From an uncultured Parabacteroides sp. (lineage in GTDB: Bacteria > Bacteroidota > Bacteroidia > Bacteroidales > Tannerellaceae), in assembly GCA_944325345.1 (NCBI GenBank), contig CALUZV010000017.1, positions 1 to 64,000 on the forward strand: a stretch of 64,000 nucleotides of DNA. The letters are read 5' to 3'. The notes under the pieces were generated by a model. The model saw only the letters and a list, made by a program, of their open reading frames with translations. It did no database searches and was not told the DNA's origin. The position numbers were made by a program, and so were the translations under genes. Shown here in pieces: positions 7,346 to 15,987 of this stretch. Numbering within the stretch: position 1 is the stretch's first letter; each line of letters starts with the position of its first letter.

Positions 7346-9538
7346 ATGGCAAATGTTTGGAAAGTTGGCTCACGTTGGAGCGATAATGGTTCAAAAGAAT
7401 CTTCTATTATTAGTATTTTTAGAAGAAACAATGTTGTTTTTGTAGGACAAGAAGATAGACGTATCGCTTTTCGTGATAGTGTAAAACAAGGTGATTATAT
7501 AGCAATTGCTGATGGCTATACGATTGTTGCAGTTGCAAAGGCTATATCAAATCCGACTTGTATCACAAAGTTAGATATAAAAGTATCTAAAGATGAAGCA
7601 AAATGGTTTAATCCAAAAGATTGCGAGCCGGATGAAGTATATGCAGTAAAAGTTAAGATAGTAGATTTAGATGAAACCAATTATCTATATTACGAAAAGA
7701 GAACATCTTTTTGCCGAATTTACCAGTGTGCTGATGAAATTGTAGACTTATATGAAAACAGCAATAAAAGATTTAAGATAAAGTCTAATACATATACTTT
7801 GATGGCTAATAAAGGCAATCAACAAGAACAAATTCATCAAATATTAGACGGGAAAACACATTATGTAGTTCCTATATATCAAAGAGAATATTCTTGGAAT
7901 GAAGATCAACTATCCCATTTAATTAATGACATATTTACAGGCTATTGGGGAATTAACAAAGATATCAAAGAGCAAGAACCGATTTTTATCGGGACAATGC
8001 AATTATCTGAAAAGAAATTTATTAGCAAAAATGAATATGAGCAAGAAATTATAGATGGGCAGCAACGTTTATCAACATTCTTGGTCTTGCTGAAAACTTT
8101 ACAAATACTTTATCCACAAAGCGAAAGGCTACAAAATATTAAACTAAATTGGTTAGAAACTCGTGTAAACAATGGTGAGCAAGATAAATATTTACAAGAA
8201 TTTATTGACACAAATATAATAGAAGAGAAAGAAAAAGAATTGAATCCTTATAAACGTAATGCTTGCATAATAAAGAATCTAATTCAACAGAACACAGAGG
8301 GTGTGTATGATAATAAAGAATTATCAATAAACAACTTTGTTGATTATTTATGTTCTCAAGTCTATTTTATAGTTATTGAAACATACGCAGGATTATCTAA
8401 GACATTACAAATTTTCAACGCAATCAATACAACAGGGTTGGATTTGAATGGTGGAGATTTGTTTAAAATTAGAATGTATGAATACCTTCGAGATAAGTGT
8501 AACCAAGATGAAGGTGTATTTCAAGAAATCGGAGCACTTTATCAAAGGATAGATACATTGAATAAAGAGCAAGGTAGGGAAGTTTTGAATATTCATAATG
8601 TCTTGTCTACGTATAAATATGTATTGATAGCTAAATATGATTTGCCAAATGCATTATTCCTATTAGCAACGGATACATTCTATGATAGGTTGTTTGATTC
8701 TTTGTTGGGTGTGCAGAAATGGGAATCATTTACAAACTTAGGTAATCTAAAGTTGGATTTGGTAGAATTGAATGACGCTATTGATGCTCGTTATGATTGG
8801 GAGGTCAATCATAATAAAAATATTACGACTGAAAATATGTTTGCTTTAAATTCTATTAGATGGTCTCGCTATTCCAGATATACAAACGTCGTTTATTTGT
8901 TCCTTTATAAGTATGAAAAAGATCTCAATCGCTTCGGGAAAGTATATCAGATATTACATTTATTAAATAGATTATTCTTTATCTATAGTGTTTACTATGC
9001 AAGAACTGTTTATGAGATTCACAATTTTATGTTTGGAATCTATAAAAAGATAGAGAACGATACTTTTGAAAATGTAATTGCGGATATAAAGAAAAAGATA
9101 AATGATTCTAAATGGATGATGGCAAAAGATGGGATACTGAATGGATATATTGCTGATAATGCTAAAAAGAAAAATTTAATCTGTTTACTATCAGCTTATC
9201 TTGATGAAGTTGTAGCAGGAAAAGATAGAAAAGAAATACATAAGGTTTTATTCGACACTTGGTTTGATATTGAACATATTCATGCGAATGCAGACGAAGT
9301 AATTTCGATAGATGATGATACATTGCAAAATAGCATTGGTAATTTGGTGATGCTGGAAGGAGATATAAACCGTTCCATCAGTAACAAACCATTTAGCGAA
9401 AAGAAAAAGCAATATCAAAAGAGTCAATATGCTTCGGTACAACAAATTGCACAACACGATAAATGGGATACAGAAGAAGCAGAAAGACGAAGAGACGAAG
9501 AAGTTAAAAAAATCATGAATTATTTATATGACATTTAA
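7346..9538 (+). CDS. PUA/EVE-like domain fused to DUF262/DUF1524 (GmrSD-type) nuclease
   Basis: 730 residues. Residues about 1-130 form a separate beta-rich domain (WKVGSRWSDNG, then VKQGDYIAIADGYTIVAVAKAI) resembling the PUA/EVE fold, which in other proteins reads modified bases; this is my inference. Then comes DUF262 with VPIYQREYSW near 175 and IIDGQQRLSTF near 236, the FNAINTTGLDLNGGDLFK segment near 358, and a DUF1524 nuclease end with DIEHIHANADE near 639 and SIGNLVMLEGDINRSISNK near 663. The catalytic order matches GmrSD/SspE-like enzymes. It is only distantly related to the first copy at 2966. AT-rich coding sequence suggests acquisition by transfer. Probably a restriction enzyme acting on modified DNA. 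Confidence 0.88.
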   Translation: MANVWKVGSRWSDNGSKESSIISIFRRNNVVFVGQEDRRIAFRDSVKQGDYIAIADGYTIVAVAKAISNPTCITKLDIKVSKDEAKWFNPKDCEPDEVYAVKVKIVDLDETNYLYYEKRTSFCRIYQCADEIVDLYENSNKRFKIKSNTYTLMANKGNQQEQIHQILDGKTHYVVPIYQREYSWNEDQLSHLINDIFTGYWGINKDIKEQEPIFIGTMQLSEKKFISKNEYEQEIIDGQQRLSTFLVLLKTLQILYPQSERLQNIKLNWLETRVNNGEQDKYLQEFIDTNIIEEKEKELNPYKRNACIIKNLIQQNTEGVYDNKELSINNFVDYLCSQVYFIVIETYAGLSKTLQIFNAINTTGLDLNGGDLFKIRMYEYLRDKCNQDEGVFQEIGALYQRIDTLNKEQGREVLNIHNVLSTYKYVLIAKYDLPNALFLLATDTFYDRLFDSLLGVQKWESFTNLGNLKLDLVELNDAIDARYDWEVNHNKNITTENMFALNSIRWSRYSRYTNVVYLFLYKYEKDLNRFGKVYQILHLLNRLFFIYSVYYARTVYEIHNFMFGIYKKIENDTFENVIADIKKKINDSKWMMAKDGILNGYIADNAKKKNLICLLSAYLDEVVAGKDRKEIHKVLFDTWFDIEHIHANADEVISIDDDTLQNSIGNLVMLEGDINRSISNKPFSEKKKQYQKSQYASVQQIAQHDKWDTEEAERRRDEEVKKIMNYLYDI

Positions 9539-9550
9539 CACACTATAAAC

Positions 9551-9621
9551 AGCCTAGTACTTTTCTAATAGTACTGCAATCTTTCCGGCACAGAACTCTA
9601 ATAGTACTAGAGTTCTGTGCC
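9551..9621. terminator. Bidirectional terminator inside a repeated element (copy 1)
   Basis: A perfect 14-bp stem GGCACAGAACTCTA (9587-9600) / TAGAGTTCTGTGCC (9608-9621) followed by TTTTC lies between convergent genes. The segment 9551-9610 recurs in modified form at 12391-12450, sharing AATAGTACTGCAATC and CCGGCACAG, so both ends of the WYL/ATPase pair carry the same element. Confidence 0.75.
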
Positions 9622-9663
9622 TTTTCTTGATTCCTATATTCATAAAATAAATATAATAAACGA

Positions 9664-10575
9664 TCAATCGTTCTTATACAAGTCATACATATCAGATATC
9701 CATTCTTTCATTGTTTTCCTTAAAGATGTCGGAGAAATAACTTCAATCATAGCACCAACATGAAGCAACCTCATGATAAAGTCATAAGTAGGGGCTAAAA
9801 AGAGCTCAAAATCTGCATATTCCCCGTTATCTTCTAACAATTTTTGGCTGCGATGTAATGGAAGGGATTTTAAATATGGAATGTGGTCATGATAAGCCCT
9901 GATAATTATACGCTGTGGCTCGATATTCTCGTCAGCTACAATTCCGTAATAATTAAAAAAGTATTCTGAGGCGGAAAAATCTTTCGGAAGTTTGAATGTA
10001 TCAGCTGTCATTTCCAAATCCTCTATACGGTCAAGTCCGTAAATCCTGTAATCATCATAATGGATATTGTGAGCTAGAACATACCAACGATTTTCAAACA
10101 ACTTTACACAATAAGGCTCAATAAGAGACTGGTGGCTTTTAGACTTACTAAACCTGCAATAAGTGATTCTCACGACATGGTTTTCTCTCATCGCTTCAAG
10201 TAATCTCATTAAGTGATTGCGGGCAGACGGAACTTGGCTAACGAGAATCCGGTCTTTTAGTGAAAGGTTCTCACTGATAAGATTACTTACAGCAAATGAG
10301 TCAAGCATCCATTTTTTCAGTTCATCCTCAGCTATATCTTCCGGATTCTCTATATAATATAGATAACCGCCCGCCCTTTGGCAAGAGATGATTATCCCGA
10401 ACTGAGTAAAAATCGCATCTTTCCATCGATTGAACGTAGTTCGGCTCAAAGGCCTGAAATCACTTAGATCCTTATTGCGCTCCCAACGGTCAGAAATTTC
10501 TTCAAACGAGATCTTTCCTGCTTTACGGATAGTATCTATCAACCATGTATATTTTTGAAGTTGTAGCATAATCAT
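9664..10575 (-). CDS. WYL-domain transcriptional regulator
   Basis: 303 residues in the usual order of WYL regulators such as BrxR/CapW: an N-terminal winged helix (about 5-75, with SRTTFNRWKDAI as likely recognition helix), then a WYL domain (about 120-210: VRITYCRF, IEPYCVKLFENRWYVLAHN, YRIYGLDRIEDL) and a C-terminal WCX-like part (about 215-300). WYL domains bind ligands, often nucleic acid or nucleotide signals, and repress neighbouring defence genes until infection. It is divergent from the AAA+ ATPase at 10725 and probably controls it. It is clearly paralogous to the WYL protein at 16718, with conserved KYxWLxDTI, SFxEI and FAVxNLI segments. Confidence 0.9.
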   Translation of the reverse strand: MIMLQLQKYTWLIDTIRKAGKISFEEISDRWERNKDLSDFRPLSRTTFNRWKDAIFTQFGIIISCQRAGGYLYYIENPEDIAEDELKKWMLDSFAVSNLISENLSLKDRILVSQVPSARNHLMRLLEAMRENHVVRITYCRFSKSKSHQSLIEPYCVKLFENRWYVLAHNIHYDDYRIYGLDRIEDLEMTADTFKLPKDFSASEYFFNYYGIVADENIEPQRIIIRAYHDHIPYLKSLPLHRSQKLLEDNGEYADFELFLAPTYDFIMRLLHVGAMIEVISPTSLRKTMKEWISDMYDLYKND

Positions 10576-10689
10576 TTCTATTGATTGCCGTAAAGTTAAT
10601 AAAAACTTGCAGGATCCTATAGAGTATCATAAAAATAGTTCAAATACGACTTTTTTCAACTTGTACCGACAAATGATACACCTGGACCG

Positions 10690-10697
10690 TATCTTTG
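10690..10697 (+). promoter_or_regulatory. Bacteroidetes -7 element that fixes the ATPase start
   Basis: TATCTTTG, with TTGT about 20 bases upstream. Since transcription would start near 10704, the longer frame opening at 10695 cannot be translated from this promoter; the ATG at 10725 is the logical start. Confidence 0.65.
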
Positions 10698-10724
10698 TGC
10701 CATAATCCTAAAAGTAACATACAG

Positions 10725-12410
10725 ATGGAGCAGTTTATTGGCAATAAGAAAACTAAAGTAAGAATTCGAGTTAAAAATGTACTCGAGGCATTCGAACATA
10801 TCGTTGAATTGGCTAAAGATAGCAATCTCAGCACGGATTATTTTGACAAGGCTTCGGCCTATATCAGATACGCCTCACGTAAATTAACCTTATCTCCGAT
10901 GCAGACGGTTTTGTTAGCACTCTTTGTAGACCGAAGCGAAGACTATTCCATCCGGATTTCGGAAATCGCATCTTATATAGGATGTAGAACAACCAAAATC
11001 CTACAGCTTTCTTCGGAAATCGACGTGCTGGAAGATAAATATTATTTACGTGCATCTCGTTCGCGCGACAGACTTTCCTATCGTGTGCCAAGCGACGTGC
11101 TGAAAGCTTTAAAGCACAATCAACCATACGTTCATACGTCAGAGCCGATAACAGATCTCCCAACCTTTTTTGACCGGTTCAAGGATCTGATAGAAGAAAA
11201 AGATAATAATGAGACGACACATGATGCGCTTTTACAGAAAACAGAAGAACATCTAACTGAAATTAAGGACTCCCATTTTGTATGTTCGCTGAAAAAGTTT
11301 AATCTTAATGAAGAAGACAGGTTGCTGTTCATCTTCATGGCGCATCTATTTGTGGAGAACCACGATGACCGCATTGGCTTTGGAGACATAGATAACCTGT
11401 ATGATAATGATAGAATCCCCAGTTGGTGCAAAAACGAACTTCGGGGACATACTTCAGTATTGTTTGAACTCAATTTGATTGAGAATGTAAATGAGGATGG
11501 AATGGCACGTTCTGATTGCTTCAAATTAACCGAATATGCCAAGTCTGATTTGCTTTCAGAATTAGATTTAAACATCAAAGCCAAATCAGACCGCGACCTA
11601 ATAAGATCCAATTCACTCCCGGAGAAACAGTTAATTTACAACACAACGGAAAGAAGCCAAATAGCAGAGCTTTCATTCATCCTTTCAGCCGAGCGTTTTT
11701 ATGAAATTCAATCGCGGCTTCGCGATGCCGGAATGCGGACAGGATTCTGTAGCCTTTTCTATGGCTCGCCTGGTACAGGAAAAACCGAAACGGTATATCA
11801 GATAGCACGAGCAACAGGACGCGACATCTTGCGCGTAGATGTAGATAAAATAAAAAGTTGCTGGGTTGGAGAAAGTGAACAAAACATGAAGAAGTTGTTT
11901 GACAGATACCGTAACATCTGTAAAGATTCAACGCTTGCACCAATCCTTCTGTTTAATGAAGCGGATGCTATTCTCGGCGTGCGCATGGAAGGGGCTACCC
12001 ATGCCGTAGATAAAATGGAAAATTCAATACAAAATATCATCCTTCAAGAAATGGAATCACTCGAAGGTATCATGATTGCTACGACAAACCTCACAAGCAA
12101 TCTCGACAAGGCTTTTGAACGTCGCTTTCTATACAAAATTCAGTTCAATCGTCCTACAATTGAGGCCCGTATTCAAATCTGGAAAGCCATGTTACCTTCA
12201 TTGACAGAAAACGAGACCCACATTCTTGCTTCCCAATTTGACCTTTCCGGGGGAGAAATCGAGAACATTACCCGGAAATACACCGTCAAAGCCATTTTAT
12301 CGGGGCAAGATGCTATCAGCCTATCAACAATCATTGAGCTCTGTCATAACGAGCGCATTTCCAATTCTTCTCGGACGAAAGTAGGGTTCCATCCAGTACT
12401 TCCCAAATAG
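10725..12410 (+). CDS. AAA+ ATPase, partner of a WYL regulator
   Basis: 561 residues from the ATG at 10725. The first ~300 residues are helical and include winged-helix-like segments (RISEIASYIGCRTTKILQLS); no family was recognised. The C-terminal AAA+ module has Walker A GSPGTGKT (near 345), a pore-loop-like KSCWVGESEQNMKKLF, Walker B with LLFNEAD, sensor 1 IATTN and the arginine-finger region FERRFLYKIQF. This is the classical single-ring AAA arrangement of proteases and remodellers. The second Walker B acidic position is kept (E), but the Mg-binding Asp is replaced by Asn. Divergent from the WYL gene and bracketed with it by related repeat elements, so the pair is probably one transferred module. 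Substrate unknown. Confidence 0.87.
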   Translation: MEQFIGNKKTKVRIRVKNVLEAFEHIVELAKDSNLSTDYFDKASAYIRYASRKLTLSPMQTVLLALFVDRSEDYSIRISEIASYIGCRTTKILQLSSEIDVLEDKYYLRASRSRDRLSYRVPSDVLKALKHNQPYVHTSEPITDLPTFFDRFKDLIEEKDNNETTHDALLQKTEEHLTEIKDSHFVCSLKKFNLNEEDRLLFIFMAHLFVENHDDRIGFGDIDNLYDNDRIPSWCKNELRGHTSVLFELNLIENVNEDGMARSDCFKLTEYAKSDLLSELDLNIKAKSDRDLIRSNSLPEKQLIYNTTERSQIAELSFILSAERFYEIQSRLRDAGMRTGFCSLFYGSPGTGKTETVYQIARATGRDILRVDVDKIKSCWVGESEQNMKKLFDRYRNICKDSTLAPILLFNEADAILGVRMEGATHAVDKMENSIQNIILQEMESLEGIMIATTNLTSNLDKAFERRFLYKIQFNRPTIEARIQIWKAMLPSLTENETHILASQFDLSGGEIENITRKYTVKAILSGQDAISLSTIIELCHNERISNSSRTKVGFHPVLPK

Positions 12411-12450
12411 TACTGCAATCCTCCCGGCACAGTACTCGAGTACTGTCCGC
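12391..12450. repeat. Repeated terminator-like element (copy 2)
   Basis: Relative of 9551-9610. It begins inside the last codons of the ATPase gene and ends with the perfect 16-bp palindrome CAGTACTCGAGTACTG at 12430-12445. Lies between convergent genes and may act as their terminator. Confidence 0.65.
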
Positions 12451-13299
12451 TTAGTATTCTGCCCAATAGGGACAGGGGAAAGATGGCTCCTTCCAATTTA
12501 TCGGCATAGCCAATTCATGCTCCAGCAAAAACTGATTTCCGGAGTTCTTATCATTGTAGCTTTCATATTCAACGGCATAGATATGATTTTCCCATCCCCA
12601 TATATCCCCATCATATTCTTGTGCAAAATAAACTGCATACATGGTACCACTTAGAATAGGACATTGAGTCACAATAACAGGCTGAGATAAAACCACTTGC
12701 ATTCTACAACGAGCTACCAATCGCCTTGGATTTGCCTTTACACCAAATGGCTGCTCGGAAAGGATCAACCCTCCCTTTTTAATAATTTCTTCCTGCAATG
12801 ATTTATTTTCCTTTGGATGTGTGATATCCAAGCCGGAAGCGACAATGGCTATTATTTTTCCTCCGGCATCGAGACAGCCACGATGTGCATAAGTATCACA
12901 ACCTAAAGCTAACCCGCTTACTATAACATGTCCATCTGAAGCAAACTTATGAGCTAAATGATAAGCCGCCTTTAATCCTTCTGCATCAGCTCGACGAGCC
13001 CCAATAATCGTAATGCAATCTTCACGATAAATAAGCGATTTATCTCCTAATAAATGAATTAGAACCGGTGCATCGTATCCTAAATTTTGAGCAAAATGCT
13101 TTGGGTAATCCTCTGCATAATAATGTATAGTATGGATACCACATTCCTTCTGTTTACTCAATAGCATCTTAGCCTTCTCATATACATTCTCTGATTGAGC
13201 AACTATTTCATCTATCTTATCTATCTGCTGTCCCACCAAAGAATATATTTCCCGATGCGTATAGCCTAATAACTGCAAACATAAAAATTTCTCTAACAT
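12451..13299 (-). CDS. DprA/Smf-like Rossmann protein
   Basis: 282 residues with the DprA core: IIGARRADAEGLKAA (near 98), VSGLALGCDTYAHRGCLDAGG (near 125), IVASGLDITHPKEN, the glycine-rich GGLILSEQPFG and RRLVARC, then VIVTQCPILSGTMYAV. DprA loads RecA onto incoming single-stranded DNA, but this copy is short, lacks the C-terminal winged helix and has an altered tail (residues 230-282). Located in an accessory island rather than beside core replication genes. It is more likely a defence- or mobile-element-linked DprA/SLOG relative than the housekeeping dprA, though the latter cannot be excluded. Confidence 0.82.
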   Translation of the reverse strand: MLEKFLCLQLLGYTHREIYSLVGQQIDKIDEIVAQSENVYEKAKMLLSKQKECGIHTIHYYAEDYPKHFAQNLGYDAPVLIHLLGDKSLIYREDCITIIGARRADAEGLKAAYHLAHKFASDGHVIVSGLALGCDTYAHRGCLDAGGKIIAIVASGLDITHPKENKSLQEEIIKKGGLILSEQPFGVKANPRRLVARCRMQVVLSQPVIVTQCPILSGTMYAVYFAQEYDGDIWGWENHIYAVEYESYNDKNSGNQFLLEHELAMPINWKEPSFPCPYWAEY

Positions 13300-13384
13300 A
13301 ATTCAAAACATTTAGTCAGCACAGAGCGAAAACACATGTCGCTGATGCCAATATTAATTCAATTCAACTCACATAATCACGCAA

Positions 13385-13392
13385 CAAAGTTA
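13385..13392 (-). promoter_or_regulatory. Bacteroidetes -7 element for the DprA-like gene
   Basis: Minus strand reads TAACTTTG, matching TAnnTTTG, about 85 bases upstream of the ATG at 13299. Confidence 0.5.
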
Positions 13393-13541
13393 TGCAAGCC
13401 ATTATGAAAAATTGCAGCATAGCCTCACTTTATTTGCATAACAAATACTTTTTTTTCATTTTTTTCAAAGCTGTGCCATGATTTGGCTCAACATCGTCCC
13501 ATCTTTGCATCAAATTAATAATCATTGAAAAGACAAACAAA

Positions 13542-13570
13542 ATGGCTCGAGTATTAGAATATTAATACTC
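13542..13570 (+). promoter_or_regulatory. Leader with 7-codon ORF overlapping an inverted repeat
   Basis: A minimal frame (MARVLEY, 13542-13565) overlaps a perfect 8-bp stem GAGTATTA (13549-13556) / TAATACTC (13563-13570). A strong Shine-Dalgarno GGAGGG at 13579-13584 follows, unusual for this phylum. The arrangement could be a translational switch for the gene at 13589; this is inference. Confidence 0.35.
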
Positions 13571-13588
13571 ATTTAACTGGAGGGATAA

Positions 13589-13924
13589 ATGAAACGAAAT
13601 AGATATCGAGAACAGAAAAAGGATAAAAGGAGAAATTTTCCCGAACCGGAAATGTGGGGATTGTATCATACAATTTCTGCTTGGATTGCTCCTCGCTTGG
13701 AAGAATTTCTCAAATTCTATGCTCCATTGGCTACGCCTGGAAATTTAGCAGATGAGTATGGCGATGAAAGAGGGAACTTAGAATGGCGACGCATTTTACG
13801 TAAGATGAAATATTCGTTTGAATGTCTTTCCGCTTATACAGGTTATCGTCCGGAAGACGATCAAGCCAAGATACAAGAAGGATTGGAACTATTTGTAAAA
13901 TATTTTCGTTGCTTGTGGTATTGA
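13589..13924 (+). CDS. Small unrecognised protein
   Basis: 111 residues, basic at the start (MKRNRYREQKKDKRR), then an aromatic-rich helical part (MWGLYHTISAWIAPRLEEFLKFY) and EWRRILRKMKYSFECLSAYTGYRPEDD. The pattern W-x-L-x-x-T-I plus P-R-L and W-x-x-I-L-x-K-M-x-x-x-F-E recalls small hypothetical proteins found in phages and mobile elements, a resemblance I remember but cannot test here. A strong ribosome binding site supports translation. It precedes the DIP1984 gene on the same strand by 67 bases. Function unknown. Confidence 0.65.
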   Translation: MKRNRYREQKKDKRRNFPEPEMWGLYHTISAWIAPRLEEFLKFYAPLATPGNLADEYGDERGNLEWRRILRKMKYSFECLSAYTGYRPEDDQAKIQEGLELFVKYFRCLWY

Positions 13925-13991
13925 TTTACCCTTATGCTTCGATTTAGCACAACCAACTCATAATTTTGCATCATAATAAAAACCCAAAGAT

Positions 13992-14444
13992 ATGAAACTT
14001 GCAGAAGCACTCAGCCTACGAGCTGATTTATTAAAGTCAATCGCACAATTAAAGTCGCGTTTAAAAGAATGTTCAAAGGTACAGGAAGGAGATGAACCCT
14101 CGGAAAATCCAGACGAAGTATTAGTCCTGTTGGAAAAGAAGTTTCCCGAATTAGAAGATCTGATTTATCGGATTAATTATACGAATATGCACATAAAAGT
14201 GAATAACATGAATCTTACGCAGATGATAGCCAAGAAAGATGTGCTTACTTTACGAATTTCTGCTTTACGAGAAGTTTTGCATTATGTAGTAGAACGTGAA
14301 AATCGTTTTACCCGTAATGAAATAAAATTTATTCGCTATTTAGATGTAGCAAAATTGAGAAAACAGATAGATTCTTTAGCTCAAGAATTACGATTGTTGG
14401 ATATGCATATACAATCTGCAAATTGGAGTGCTAATTTGCATTAA
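13992..14444 (+). CDS. DIP1984-family (septicolysin-like) protein
   Basis: 150 residues, almost wholly alpha-helical and probably coiled coil. It matches the DIP1984 family along its whole length: MKLAEALSLRADLLKSIAQL, the KVQEGDEPSENPDEVL segment near 34, INYTNMHIKVNN near 61, MIAKKDVLTLRI, RFTRNEIKFIRYLDVAKLRK near 105 and the ending LDMHIQSANWSANL. The family is named after a putative septicolysin but its function is not established; no signal peptide is seen, so a secreted toxin role is doubtful. It sits between a small unknown gene and the RtcB unit. Confidence 0.85.
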   Translation: MKLAEALSLRADLLKSIAQLKSRLKECSKVQEGDEPSENPDEVLVLLEKKFPELEDLIYRINYTNMHIKVNNMNLTQMIAKKDVLTLRISALREVLHYVVERENRFTRNEIKFIRYLDVAKLRKQIDSLAQELRLLDMHIQSANWSANLH

Positions 14445-14687
14445 ATTATAAGTGTGTCGTTTTTTATAGGGTGAATACATATTTGTGAGTCCATTGAATT
14501 GGAACACTAAAGACTCATGGCTTTTAGAATGAAAGCGAGCAGGGAATCGTGCAAATTCAGTAAAACGTATAATTGTATTTAGCATTCGGCTCTATGATGA
14601 GTAAATTATCAATTACTACCGCTGTATTAACTATAATAAACGAAGGGTGGGTTTGGGGATTTTTGTATAATTTCAAAACAGAATCAG

Positions 14688-15983
14688 ATGTATAAAAAAG
14701 ATATACTCAAACGAATAACAGAGTATCACGACGTGAAAATTTTCACGGAAAATATTGAGGAGACAGCTTTAATGCAATTAGAAACATTATTGTCAATTGG
14801 AGCTTTTAGTGAATGCAAGATTCGAATTATGCCTGATGTTCATGCAGGAGCTGGCTGTGTGATTGGCTTCACGGGAGATTTAGGAGACAAAGTAATCCCA
14901 AATATCGTGGGTGTCGATATTGGTTGCGGAATATTCGTTCAACCCTTTTCTCTCCAAAAGGCTATAGATTTCCATGCGCTGAACGAGTTCATTTTACAGG
15001 CTATCCCGTCCGGCCGGAATTACCGTACAGAAAAATATAGCCCACTTCCTCACAAATATATGGAATCGTATAGCGAAGCCAAGAATATAATTAAAGAATT
15101 GCGTTGTTATCGTGAATTGCAAGAGACTAAACGCCTCCATAAAGCCATAAGTTCTTTAGGTGGAGGAAATCATTTCATTGAATTGGATAAAGATAAGGAC
15201 GGTTTGTTCTATTTGGTTGTCCATACCGGAAGCCGCAACTTAGGAAAGCAAGTCGCACAGATTTACCAGAAACTTGCCATAAAATGTCAATCTGGCTGGG
15301 CTGAATTAATGGAAAAGCAAAAGAAGATGATTGCAGAATATAAACAAGCTGGACGAAAATCTGAATTACAAGAGGCAATAAGAAATTTGCATAATTCATT
15401 TAAAATGTACAAACCTGCAATTCCATCTGAATTATCTTATTTGGAAGGTGATTTCCGGGAAGATTATTTGCATGATATGCGACTTTGCCAACAATGGGCC
15501 AAACTAAATCGCCGAGTGATAGTGGGCTTGATTATGGACTATCTGACCAGCCAAGGTGCTGTCGCCATGGACAAAACAGAATATCAAACACTATCCTTTG
15601 AAAGTGTACATAATTACATAAGCGACAATAATCTGATCCGCAAAGGTGCCATTTCTGCACAGATCGGAGAAAAATGCATCATTCCGTTGAATATGAGAGA
15701 TGGTTCATTAATTTGCATTGGAAAAGGAAATGCGGACTGGAATTATTCGGCACCACATGGGGCCGGACGTATCATGAGCCGGAGTCAAGCTTTCGAACAA
15801 ATCCAAATGGATGATTATATTCATTCTATGGATGGTATTTACAGTGAAAGCATCGTGGAAGAAACAAAGGATGAATCCCCTATGGCTTATAAACCAAAAG
15901 AGGAGATCATTCGAAATATTCAGGATACTGTAACAGTCGTTAATCACATCCATCCTATTTATAACTTTAAAGCTGCAGAATAA
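14688..15983 (+). CDS. rtcB: RtcB-family RNA ligase
   Basis: 431 residues. RtcB joins RNA 3'-phosphate (or 2',3'-cyclic phosphate) ends to 5'-OH ends using GTP and Mn. Signatures seen: MPDVHAGAGCVIGFTG near 46-61, NIVGVDIGCG near 72 (metal-binding Asp and Cys), GGGNHFIELD near 155, VHTGSRNLGKQ near 176, and HGAGRIMSRSQAF near 353, where the histidine is expected to be guanylylated. Length fits a short RtcB subtype. The downstream phosphoesterase gene begins 5 bases after the stop, and a WYL regulator follows, so this looks like an RNA-repair operon in which the ligase and a phosphatase act on RNA ends. Confidence 0.93.
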   Translation: MYKKDILKRITEYHDVKIFTENIEETALMQLETLLSIGAFSECKIRIMPDVHAGAGCVIGFTGDLGDKVIPNIVGVDIGCGIFVQPFSLQKAIDFHALNEFILQAIPSGRNYRTEKYSPLPHKYMESYSEAKNIIKELRCYRELQETKRLHKAISSLGGGNHFIELDKDKDGLFYLVVHTGSRNLGKQVAQIYQKLAIKCQSGWAELMEKQKKMIAEYKQAGRKSELQEAIRNLHNSFKMYKPAIPSELSYLEGDFREDYLHDMRLCQQWAKLNRRVIVGLIMDYLTSQGAVAMDKTEYQTLSFESVHNYISDNNLIRKGAISAQIGEKCIIPLNMRDGSLICIGKGNADWNYSAPHGAGRIMSRSQAFEQIQMDDYIHSMDGIYSESIVEETKDESPMAYKPKEEIIRNIQDTVTVVNHIHPIYNFKAAE

Positions 15984-15987
15984 AAAT

